Made by a program: the position numbers and the translations under genes | NCBI GenBank assembly: GCA_001465115.1 | Contig: CP013614.1 | Span: 3,286,001-3,350,000, forward strand | Origin: Enterococcus silesiacus | GTDB lineage: Bacteria > Bacillota > Bacilli > Lactobacillales > Enterococcaceae | Reading direction: 5' to 3' | DNA: 64,000 nt | In this document: one piece after another, positions 27,650 through 35,079 of the stretch | Layout of the letters: the number at the start of each line of letters is the position of its first letter | How positions within the stretch are numbered: position 1 is the first letter of the stretch | Notes under the pieces: model-generated | The model's database searches: none | The model's input: the letters and a program-made list of their open reading frames with translations, nothing else | What the model was told of the DNA's origin: nothing

Positions 27650-28969
27650 TTATGGATTTTGTGAGTTATTGGAGTTAGATGAGTTTTGTTTAAGTGCAGA
27701 TTGATCGATGGTTAATTCTACATCCACACTTTGTTCTTTTCCATCACGGTAGAATGTCACTTTCATTTTATCGCCCACTTTTTTCTTGTAAAGAGCACTT
27801 TGTAAGTCAGTTACAGAGTCGATGTCTTTATCATCAATTTTAGTGATGACATCGTATCTTTCAAGGCCGGCTTTGTCAGCAGGTGTTGCTGTTTGAACAG
27901 AACGAACAAGGACGCCCATTTGTACAGTTTCAGGAAGTTTCAAGATTTCTTTTCTTTGTTGTGTGGAGACATTTGTTAATTCTTCCATTGTGATTCCCAA
28001 GGCTGGACGAGTTACTTTTCCTTCTTTTTCTAATTGGTTGATAATATTAACGACATCGTTACTTGGAATTGCAAAGCCCATTCCTTCAACACTGACTTGG
28101 CTTTCAGATTGAACGATTTTAACAGAGTTGATTCCGATTACTTGCCCTTCGATGTTGACTAAAGGACCTCCTGAGTTACCAGGGTTGATCGCTGCATCTG
28201 TTTGGATCGCATTGATATTGATTGCTTGACCGTTGTTTTCATTTTGGATATTTCTATTTAGTGAAGAAATGATCCCTTGAGTTACTGAGTTAGCATAAGC
28301 TGAACCTAATGGAGAACCGATCGCTAAAGCGGGTTCGCCGATTTTCAAGTTATCAGAATTACCAAATTCAGCAATTGAATCAACTTTGTCAGCAGAAATC
28401 TTGATTACAGCAAGGTCAGTATAAGAATCTGTTCCAACCAATTCACCTTCGACTTTAGTTCCATCATGCAAAACAACTTCTAAACCTTTCGCTTGGTCTA
28501 CTACGTGATTATTTGTGACCACATAAGCTGTTTTACCATCTTTCTTGTAGATAACGCCACTACCTTCACTAGTAGCTTGTAAGTCACTACCATCAGACTC
28601 AGCGTTATTAGAGTCATTCCCTTCATTTCCACCAAAGATACTGCCAAAACCGCTAGCATCACTATTTTGACTTGGACTTTGCAAGTTGATCACTGAAACG
28701 ACTGAATCTTTTACTTTATCAACTGCCTTTGTGACATCACTATTGACATCTAAACTAACATTAGTGACTTTTGTATCGCCCTTGTTATCTTTTACTGTAC
28801 TAGTTGTTGTGGATGAATTAGATGAAGGAGCGTTTTGACCCATGATCGCATAAGCACCACCAAAAGCTAGCGCTCCTCCGAGTAACCCTCCAACTAAACC
28901 AATCCCCAATTTTTTGAATAAGCCATTTTGCTTTTTATCTGAATTAGGTGTAACATCTTTTTTTTGCAT
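27650..28969 (-). CDS. htrA: HtrA/DegP-type serine protease
   Basis: A 439-residue membrane-anchored surface quality-control protease: cytoplasmic start, one membrane helix (about residues 24-46), a Ser/Asn-rich linker, a trypsin-like domain with His in TNNHVVD (near 154), Asp in YTDLAVIKI (near 184) and Ser in NPGNSGGP (near 267), then a single PDZ domain (about 325-425). An acidic insertion (GGNEGNDSNNAESDGSD) precedes the catalytic region. AGGAGG precedes the ATG. It is divergent from rlmH, with the DnaA-box cluster between them. Confidence 0.95.
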   Translation of the reverse strand: MQKKDVTPNSDKKQNGLFKKLGIGLVGGLLGGALAFGGAYAIMGQNAPSSNSSTTTSTVKDNKGDTKVTNVSLDVNSDVTKAVDKVKDSVVSVINLQSPSQNSDASGFGSIFGGNEGNDSNNAESDGSDLQATSEGSGVIYKKDGKTAYVVTNNHVVDQAKGLEVVLHDGTKVEGELVGTDSYTDLAVIKISADKVDSIAEFGNSDNLKIGEPALAIGSPLGSAYANSVTQGIISSLNRNIQNENNGQAININAIQTDAAINPGNSGGPLVNIEGQVIGINSVKIVQSESQVSVEGMGFAIPSNDVVNIINQLEKEGKVTRPALGITMEELTNVSTQQRKEILKLPETVQMGVLVRSVQTATPADKAGLERYDVITKIDDKDIDSVTDLQSALYKKKVGDKMKVTFYRDGKEQSVDVELTIDQSALKQNSSNSNNSQNP

Positions 28970-29121
28970 ACAAGCAACCTCCTATTTAATTATCATTATT
29001 TGTTATATTTAGTATAGTCTTTCAAGACACCTTTAGTCTACCGAATAGCTTTGAATTTTTTATGAACAAGTTAGGGAGAAAAACAGATACAAATAATGAA
29101 AAAAGATTATTACTGGAATAC

Positions 29122-29303
29122 TTATACACAATAAAGTGTGAAGAACTTTTGAAAAACAGAGGAAAACTCCTGTGAAAAAGTTATCCACAAAATGTGGATA
29201 ATGTGGATAAATAAATGGGAATATGTGTTTGTATCTCAAAATACTATGAAATAAAGGATAATTCAGTGTAAAGTTGTGGATAAGTCTGTGCATATGTGTA
29301 TAA
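29122..29303. other. Cluster of six DnaA-box-like sites between htrA and rlmH
   Basis: Four perfect TTATCCACA boxes lie at 29181-29189 (+), 29193-29201 (-), 29202-29210 (-) and 29275-29283 (-). Two TTATACACA variants are at 29122-29130 (+) and 29295-29303 (-). Three perfect boxes sit within 30 bases. The surrounding 420 bases hold no credible gene. The strand distribution and density resemble a DnaA-binding region; no dnaA or dnaN gene is in the window. Confidence 0.8.
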
Positions 29304-29392
29304 CTTTGTGGGAAAGTATGTGGAAGACTCAAAACATTCATGATAAAATTGTTAACAAGTGAAAGAATCAAACAGGAAGAGACGTGAAATCA

Positions 29393-29872
29393 ATGAAAAT
29401 AAAAATCATTACTGTGGGGAAGTTGAAAGAAAAATATTTAGTGCAAGGAATCAATGAATATTTAAAACGCCTGCAAAGTTATGCAAAAGTTGAGATTATT
29501 GAAGTAGCAGATGAAAAAGCACCAGAGAATTTAAGTGAAGCAGAGATGCTTCAGGTCAAAGGTAAAGAAGGCGAACGCATTTTAGCGAAAATTTCAGATC
29601 AGGATCATGTCTTTGTGCTGGCGATCAATGGGAAACAATTTAGTAGTGAGGAATTTTCTAAAGAAATCGAGCAATTAGGAATTAATGGTAAAAGTCAGTT
29701 GGCATTTGTGATCGGTGGTTCGCTTGGTTTAAGTGATGAGGTGTTGAAAAGAAGTCAGCAACAGATGTCATTTGGAAAGTTGACGTATCCACATCAGTTG
29801 ATGCGGCTGGTTTTGGTGGAGCAGATCTATCGAGGATTTCGGATTATGCGGGGAGAACCGTATCATAAGTAG
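29393..29872 (+). CDS. rlmH: 23S rRNA pseudouridine1915 N3-methyltransferase RlmH
   Basis: A SPOUT-family methyltransferase acting on pseudouridine 1915 of 23S rRNA in assembled 70S ribosomes. The start at 29393 ([16 protein letters not shown]) gives 159 residues, the standard length. The SAM-binding knot shows [14 protein letters not shown] near residue 101 and the C-terminus is the conserved [10 protein letters not shown]. The last 19 coding bases are part of a 30-bp sequence repeated at 37859, so an element has integrated at the 3' end without changing the protein. Confidence 0.96.
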   Translation: MKIKIITVGKLKEKYLVQGINEYLKRLQSYAKVEIIEVADEKAPENLSEAEMLQVKGKEGERILAKISDQDHVFVLAINGKQFSSEEFSKEIEQLGINGKSQLAFVIGGSLGLSDEVLKRSQQQMSFGKLTYPHQLMRLVLVEQIYRGFRIMRGEPYHK

Positions 29873-29883
29873 GGATATTTTTT
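29854..29883 (+). repeat. Left attachment-type direct repeat in the rlmH 3' end
   Basis: Thirty bases starting AGAACCGTATCATAAGTAGG and ending in a T run are repeated exactly at 37859-37888. The repeat spans the rlmH stop codon, the same site used by staphylococcal SCC elements and by some streptococcal integrative elements. Confidence 0.85.
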
Positions 29884-29897
29884 GGAAAGGATGACTA

Positions 29898-30350
29898 ATG
29901 GATAAACGGATATACAAGACGATGGAATATATTTCGTTTCACGATATGACTATCACAGATGCTTTATTTAAAAATCATGTACTCATAATTAAGCTTGATG
30001 GAGTATATTGCTTTTTAGAAAATAATAATGAGAAAGGTGTCTTTGTATCTAACGGTGAACAAAAATTAGTTATAACTGTTAGAAATATTTTGAATTGGCA
30101 TGACTGGGAGAATGAACTTCAATGTACTGATGATTTCTCTGTTCTTAATGGTAAAACCTTTTTAGCTTTAGAAAGTAAGGAAGAAAAAAAGATCAAACTA
30201 ATTTATAGTATAGGTGAAATTGAAATAGAGATCACAGAGATTTTTTCTGAAATACTACTTACGGATCTGTATTGGTATAGAGGATTGGATGATGAAGAGA
30301 GAAAATATATGAATCTGCCAATCTCCTCGTTACCGGTTTCATTTTTTTGA
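29898..30350 (+). CDS. Uncharacterised protein, possibly immunity-type
   Basis: A 150-residue soluble, acidic protein with alternating strands (NHVLIIKLDGVYCFLEN, KLVITVRNILNWHDWENEL) and a C-terminal WYRGLDDEERKYMNL. I do not recognise the family. GGAAAGGATG precedes the start. It lies just inside the left island repeat, followed by other genes of polymorphic-toxin immunity type, so an immunity role is suggested by context only. Confidence 0.65.
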   Translation: MDKRIYKTMEYISFHDMTITDALFKNHVLIIKLDGVYCFLENNNEKGVFVSNGEQKLVITVRNILNWHDWENELQCTDDFSVLNGKTFLALESKEEKKIKLIYSIGEIEIEITEIFSEILLTDLYWYRGLDDEERKYMNLPISSLPVSFF

Positions 30351-30417
30351 AGTTTGGTAAATATAGATGACTGTATTTTTTATTAAAGTTAAAAATAGAA
30401 TTAGCTAATACATGTGT

Positions 30418-30456
30418 AAATAGGCTAGTTGGATCATAGGTTCAACTAGCCTATTT
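30418..30456. terminator. Hairpin after the 29898 gene
   Basis: AAATAGGCTAGTTG pairs perfectly with CAACTAGCCTATTT around an 11-base loop. There is no long T run, so termination strength is uncertain. Confidence 0.65.
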
Positions 30457-30529
30457 GATAGAGAGGAATACTTCTCTATTAAAAAATAAATTTATATTAT
30501 AATTATAGATGTAAAGGAGTGTGGTATGG

Positions 30530-30970
30530 TTGAGTACAGATTATCCAGTAACAATAAAAGAGTTTTTTCAATGGTTAGATGATGGTGGGTTTAATCAGTT
30601 TGGAATTCACCTGAGTGAAAATACAAATCCAGAAGGATATGGAGTAAGAAGAGTTGGTTCACAACTTGAACTATTTTATTCTGAAAGAGGTCAGGTATAT
30701 CCAGAAAAACAGTTTAATACTGAGAAAGAACTAGTTGGCTACTTAGCTGCAAAATTAGAGAAAAGTAATTGGGCTAGAACCCATTGTATTTCTGCTACAG
30801 AGAACAAGAATACCTCAGAAGTATTAGCTAAAGAACTGAATAAAATGAACATTAAGTTTGATCAGGAAGAGCTACCATATTCCGATGATGGAAGAATGTT
30901 TTACAGAACAATGGTGTACGGAACTGATATCAAGAAGGTAGAACATCTAAAACAGAAATACTATAATTAA
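30530..30970 (+). CDS. Small cytoplasmic protein, Imm59/RraB-like by appearance
   Basis: A 146-residue protein beginning STDYPVTIKEFFQWLDDGGF, with an N-terminal alpha/beta part and a second half (SATENKNTSEVLAKELNKM) that resembles the alpha/beta repeat of RraB-like or Imm59-type immunity proteins; this is a visual impression only. The start is taken as TTG at 30530, ten bases after AAAGGAG; the frame is open to a GTG at 30521, which is too close to the ribosome site. Probably an orphan immunity gene. Confidence 0.55.
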   Translation: MSTDYPVTIKEFFQWLDDGGFNQFGIHLSENTNPEGYGVRRVGSQLELFYSERGQVYPEKQFNTEKELVGYLAAKLEKSNWARTHCISATENKNTSEVLAKELNKMNIKFDQEELPYSDDGRMFYRTMVYGTDIKKVEHLKQKYYN

Positions 30971-31031
30971 CATAATAAATATCGGAAATATTATCAAGAA
31001 GAAAATGTGAATTAGGCATAGGAGTAATGTA

Positions 31032-31499
31032 ATGACAAAAACATTTGAAGATGAATTTATGGAATGGCAAGCAGATATGGTTGATATCGCTAAAGAATTT
31101 ATTGAAGATCGAGCAGAAAAAATTTACTTATATGGTTCTATTGAAAATGGGGGGTATTCCTTTAATTTATTCTTTCAAATCCATGGTCAAATTGTAACCA
31201 TGAATAAAGTCAATTCTGCAATAATTGAAGGGGAAAAAGAATATGATATATCTTCCGATAGAAAATGGGCTGTTCTGCGAATAGGGACTGAAGACTTACA
31301 AAAAATAGAAGAAGTTTGCAAGAAATATGAACAACCAGTATCGACACAATTCAAATTGTACTATGATGTGCATGAAAATAGTTTGAAAGCTAAATACAAG
31401 TATGATCCTATGTATTCTAATACTGATGACCTTCATAGTTCTGACATCTTTATGTCATGGTATGAAGAAGTAAAACAAGAAATAGAGGGAGAAAAGTAG
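31032..31499 (+). CDS. YezG-like (DUF600) immunity protein
   Basis: A 155-residue protein with features of the YezG/DUF600 family: EKIYLYGSIENGGYSFNLFF near residue 26, FKLYYDVHENSLKAKYKYDP near 113 and HSSDIFMSWYEEVK at the end. In Bacillus, YezG neutralises the LXG nuclease toxin YeeF/YezF. No cognate LXG toxin is next to it, so it is an orphan immunity gene. AGGAG lies seven bases upstream of the ATG. Confidence 0.8.
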   Translation: MTKTFEDEFMEWQADMVDIAKEFIEDRAEKIYLYGSIENGGYSFNLFFQIHGQIVTMNKVNSAIIEGEKEYDISSDRKWAVLRIGTEDLQKIEEVCKKYEQPVSTQFKLYYDVHENSLKAKYKYDPMYSNTDDLHSSDIFMSWYEEVKQEIEGEK

Positions 31500-31511
31500 A
31501 AGAGGAAGGAA

Positions 31512-31895
31512 ATGATGAATAATAAACAAATGTTTTACGTGATATTATTAAACGTAATCACTTTTTTCTTACTCGTTTCATGTAAAAATTCTGAGAGTAT
31601 TAAAGGAACTTGGCACGTACAAAATGACTCTGGTGAAATTTCAGAAATGACAATCACCGTAAATGATGTGAAGCTAGAAGTCAATTAAATCACTTCAGGT
31701 ACGACTGAGGGCAAAAAATATTTTGAAATGGAAATAGGGAGAGTAGGGAGAGTGCATATTATTTTCCCAGAAAAAAAAGATGATACCATTGCTATTATGA
31801 TTATTCCTAATACTAAAGAACCTTATTTACGCTATGCAATGAACAGAGAGAAACAACCTGATTATTCAAAATATGATGAAAAATATGTGAAGTAA
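31512..31895 (+). pseudogene. Lipoprotein gene with an in-frame stop
   Basis: The frame starts MMNNKQMFYVILLNVITFF, with lipobox LLVSC, and reads without shift to TAA at 31893. A single TAA at 31686-31688 interrupts it after LEVN; the sequence continues ITSGTTEGKKYFEMEIG to the end KYDEKYVK. AGAGGAAGGAA provides a good ribosome site. It would encode a 127-residue lipoprotein if the stop were a sense codon. It immediately follows the YezG-like gene and probably belonged to the same toxin/immunity cluster. Confidence 0.75.
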
Positions 31896-32180
31896 TATCT
31901 ATTTGAATCATTAGATAAATTCTATAGAAGAGTTGTTTTTTTCAAGTGACCAAAATTCTGTCATACGGTATGGCATATGTGTTGAACCAAACATCATATA
32001 TTATTGGGAGTATTCAAGAAAATTTTACCTAAGAAATTAATAATCATTTTGAAGAACGCAGGGGTCTACAAGATTTACTTAGCTGTTTTTCGATGATATT
32101 ATGAGGAAGATTTTTACGTCAACATGTTTTCTTAACCCAAAATATTTAATCAAGTTACTAATAACTAATTGTATTTTATC
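31896..32180. other. Non-coding AT-rich stretch
   Basis: I see no gene, hairpin terminator or repeat here. Together with the leader copy that follows it forms a 370-base gap before the DUF960 pseudogene. Confidence 0.5.
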
Positions 32181-32266
32181 AAAAAATAACTATATATTAT
32201 ATCTACGAAGATCAATCATCTTAAATGGTGGTTGGTCTATTTTTGTGTTTCAAGGAGGGAAATAAA
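32181..32266 (+). promoter_or_regulatory. DUF960-type leader repeat, copy A
   Basis: AAATAACTATATATTATAT (a -10-like TATATTATA) is followed by a terminator-like hairpin in which AGATCAATCATC pairs with GGTGGTTGGTCT and TATTTTTGTG follows. AAGGAGGG then lies before the ATG at 32267. Similar copies lie at 37899, 44174 and 48911. Confidence 0.7.
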
Positions 32267-32530
32267 ATGTTTGATAACAAAGAAAATCGTTACATCACGA
32301 GAGGAGTGAATGAACAAGTACCAAAAGAAATCCAACTCTATTGCTGGCAATTAATCGACAAAAAAAGAAGCGAAGCAGAACCAGAATTAGACTACTAACA
32401 AATCTTTGAGTTCAATCCAGATAACCAACGCCAAGCAGTTGAAGTGATTCATCGACAATACTTCGATCATGAAGGATGGCATGATGACTCAACGTGGTTG
32501 ATAAATAATATTTCGCTAACTATTAATTAA
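32267..32530 (+). pseudogene. DUF960 protein gene with an in-frame stop
   Basis: The frame starts MFDNKENRYITRGVNEQVP and continues to LYCWQLIDKKRSEAEPELDY. A TAA at 32396-32398 interrupts it, after which QIFEFNPDNQRQAVEVIHRQ and GWHDDSTWLINNISLTIN follow in the same frame to 32530. The sequence on both sides of the stop fits the small DUF960 family (about 90-100 residues). One nonsense change is enough to explain the loss. Strong AAGGAGGG upstream. Confidence 0.8.
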
Positions 32531-33120
32531 TTAAAATGTTTTGACATTCATAAGGTTAGTCAAAGTTCAATGAAAATAGACTTAGAGGAAGTAGTCAAAA
32601 CGATAATTTCATTTTTAGAAAATAATTGTTTAAGTAAAGTTTATATTGAATATGAGTAAACTTTAAAATAAAAAGGTACTAGACTTTCTGGTTAATAATG
32701 AATAATAAAGTTTTAACTAGGAAAGTTGTGAATCTCTAACGAAAGACTAACTATTGTGGAATCACATTTGGAAAAAGAAGAAATTAAAAAAACTATACAG
32801 GAGAATATTATTGAAATAAAAAAAGTTCATCTAAAAATATTTTGGAGCAATTAGAAACAGATTTTGCTGATAATAGTTCTTTTAAAGATGTAATTGTTAA
32901 ACTATCGAAAACTTAATAAAAAAGTGTTTTATCGTAAGAGTGTTAATCAAGTGGCAAGCAGTAAGCTTGCTAATAGCTTAAATGTGTTGGCGTAAAAAAA
33001 TCAAAAGAATACTTTAGTCTTAATAAATGCTTATCTGATGTGAAGTAAATTCGTTTAGAAATTTTAAATTATTGAAATAGAAATTAGGGTAATTGATTGT
33101 TTCTAATTACCCTAATTTTT
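32531..33120. other. Gene-poor stretch with decayed small frames
   Basis: No intact gene. A 28-codon frame at about 32571-32659 (MKIDLEEVVKTIISFLENN) lacks a ribosome site. Around 32765-32915 a helical, Lys/Glu-rich coding remnant is split between frames (EEIKKTIQENIIEIKK, then LEQLETDFADNSSFKD). These look like remains of small toxin-cluster genes. Confidence 0.5.
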
Positions 33121-33636
33121 TTATGAGTTGTTTCTAAAACCATAGAGAGTAAGGACTTTCTGCTTACGCGTAGAAGAAACATTTGTATAAATTTCAGTTG
33201 TAGAGATATTTGAATGTCCTAGAAGTTCTTGAATATCTCTTAAGTGATCTCGTTTTTTTTTACTAGATGATGGCTGATAGTCATTAACGCTACTAGTTAA
33301 TCGACGGAGTTCGAGCACACTTAGTGTTTTTGGCAATTTTTTTTCTTTACGTATAGCCATAGTAGGTAAAGCCGTGAGCTGTAAATTCTCTTTTTCAGTT
33401 AAAAAATTCCAAAACATTTTTATTGTAATCAATTTTCTTTTTTTAGTGTTGGACTTATAGTTGTTTGTTTGAATTAAAAAGTCAGTATAATTATCAAAAC
33501 AATCATCAATAGTACCATTAGTTGGATCATAGTGATTCGTAAGTTGATTTAAATCAGTTGTATATGCGTGAATTGTTTTAGGCGAAAGGTTTTGCATTTT
33601 TTTATAAATAATAAATCTATTGATATAGTGTTTCAT
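33121..33636 (-). pseudogene. Internally deleted tyrosine recombinase (integrase)
   Basis: The 171-residue frame keeps the N-terminal core-binding domain (SPKTIHAYTTDLNQLTNHY near residue 18) and the extreme C-terminal catalytic strip (DIQELLGHSNISTTEIYTNVSS) with the nucleophilic Tyr. The segment between LRRLTSSVND and HLRDIQELLGH, which should hold the first Arg, the Lys hairpin and the HxxR box, is missing. Full-length relatives are about 290-400 residues, so roughly 100 or more residues were deleted without breaking the frame. Catalysis is not possible. It probably inserted the island at rlmH. Confidence 0.85.
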
Positions 33637-33682
33637 AGGTTCTCCTTATTAAAAAGTTGTTATTTTTTTACAACATATATGA

Positions 33683-33724
33683 TATAATAAAACTACTAAT
33701 AATACGCAATTATTTGGAGGTTTT
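33683..33724 (+). promoter_or_regulatory. Promoter -10 and dyad leader of the SHMT-like gene
   Basis: TATAAT (33683-33688) is followed by an imperfect dyad centred on ACGCA (33703-33707): AAAACTACTAATAAT on the left, ATTATTTGGAGGTTTT on the right. The right arm contains the GGAGG ribosome site used by the GTG start at 33728. The same right arm and centre occur in perfect palindromic form upstream of the STAND gene. Confidence 0.65.
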
Positions 33725-33727
33725 AAA

Positions 33728-34948
33728 GTGGAAAACTTGAAAATTTTAGAACAGTTAAATAAAAACTATGCAACTTACGACAAAAACACCTTACCCTTGT
33801 GTGCAGCCGAAAATGTGATGTCTAATTTTTCAAAACTGCCATTATCATCTTCTATACAGGAACGATACATTATGGGGGGAACTCTAGATTTACAAATGGA
33901 ACATAATTTTATGGAAAGTAGTTTATTATTTGATTACTATGAATTACTTTCAAAATTAGGTAAAGAATTATATGGCGCTGATTATACAGACGGACGAACA
34001 TTAACAGGAATGAATGCCTTAACGACTGTATTGATGAGTGCTTTCAAAACAGGTGATAAAATATTAATAAGTGACGATGATGTTGGAGGTCATGGCTCAA
34101 TTCCTTCTATTTGTAAACGATTAGGATTAGATGTAGATTTTCTTCCCTATGACTATGAATTATTTGATTTTGATTATTCTAAAATCAATCAAAAGATACA
34201 GAATGAACAAATTGCAGGTATCATTATTGGTCTTTCTGATGTACAATATCCACCAAAAATTGCACAACTTGAATTACAAGACACTATTTTAATTTATGAC
34301 GCAACACAGACATTAGGGCTAATTGCTTATGATCCCCAACAAAATCCTTTACTGAGCATGCCAGAAGAAAATAAAATTATTTTATTAGGAGCAACCCATA
34401 AAACTATTCCTGGACCAAGTTGCGGTTTAGTAATGGCAAAAAATGTTTCTTTTGCTCAAAAAATTGATACTAAAATTAACCCAGTCTATATACGAAATGT
34501 TCAAATGCATCAAATATTAAGTTTAATTTATACATTGATTGAATTTCAAGTCCACGGTAAGGAATATATGACTCAAATGATCAAAAATACTCAATTATTA
34601 ACGGATTTATTAGAACCTCATTTTGAACTACTAAAAAAAGGGAACTCTTACTCTAAAACACATCAGATTCATTTCTACGTTGATCCTGAATCTATTGATA
34701 CTTTCTACAATAATGCTACTTTCCACTGTGTTACGCTAAATAAACGGATGAAAAAAATTTATCGTCATAGTGGTATTAGAATTGGTACACAAGAAATTAC
34801 TCGTTATGGTTATGATGAAACAGATTTATCTAGAGTTGCTAACGTTTTAACTCTATTAAAAATAAAACAAAATTCAAAAACAGACAAAGAAATAGCTGCT
34901 CAGCTTCAATTATTAATTCAGAAAAAATCTATTCATTATTGCTTTTAA
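33728..34948 (+). CDS. Serine hydroxymethyltransferase-like PLP-dependent enzyme
   Basis: A 406-residue fold-type I PLP enzyme related to SHMT but divergent. Matching landmarks: TLPLCAAENVMS near residue 21 (SHMT LIASEN loop), LYGADYTDGRTLTGMNA near 88, LIYDATQTLGL near 196 with the Asp that binds the pyridine nitrogen, the Schiff-base Lys225 in GATHKTIPGP, and RIGTQEITRYG near 358. Housekeeping SHMT would have GGHLTHG and stricter folate-loop motifs, so another aldol or transaldol substrate is likely. The GTG start has GGAGG seven bases upstream. It is convergent with the STAND gene. Confidence 0.75.
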   Translation: MENLKILEQLNKNYATYDKNTLPLCAAENVMSNFSKLPLSSSIQERYIMGGTLDLQMEHNFMESSLLFDYYELLSKLGKELYGADYTDGRTLTGMNALTTVLMSAFKTGDKILISDDDVGGHGSIPSICKRLGLDVDFLPYDYELFDFDYSKINQKIQNEQIAGIIIGLSDVQYPPKIAQLELQDTILIYDATQTLGLIAYDPQQNPLLSMPEENKIILLGATHKTIPGPSCGLVMAKNVSFAQKIDTKINPVYIRNVQMHQILSLIYTLIEFQVHGKEYMTQMIKNTQLLTDLLEPHFELLKKGNSYSKTHQIHFYVDPESIDTFYNNATFHCVTLNKRMKKIYRHSGIRIGTQEITRYGYDETDLSRVANVLTLLKIKQNSKTDKEIAAQLQLLIQKKSIHYCF

Positions 34949-34998
34949 AATAATAAATGCTAAAATATATTTTTTCGTACAGATAAGCTCAAAATTTT

Positions 34999-35046
34999 AA
35001 AATCCCATGTAGCTGTTATAACTATGACTACTTCACGGGATTTTAT
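34999..35046. terminator. Shared terminator between the SHMT-like and STAND genes
   Basis: AAAATCCC with TGTAG pairs with CTAC and GGGATTTT, giving a hairpin with A/T flanks on both strands. It lies between the convergent genes and can stop both transcripts. Confidence 0.7.
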
Positions 35047-35079
35047 TTATTCAAAACCATTACTTCATAGTTTCCTTCT

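Noticed and set aside
29060..29371. 103-residue minus-strand open frame between htrA and rlmH
   Set aside because: It is created by the DnaA-box-rich AT region, has repetitive His/Phe/Tyr composition and no ribosome site.
29041..29392. Chromosomal origin oriC
   Set aside because: Despite six DnaA-type boxes, no dnaA, dnaN, rpmH or parB gene is adjacent, so only a box cluster is claimed.
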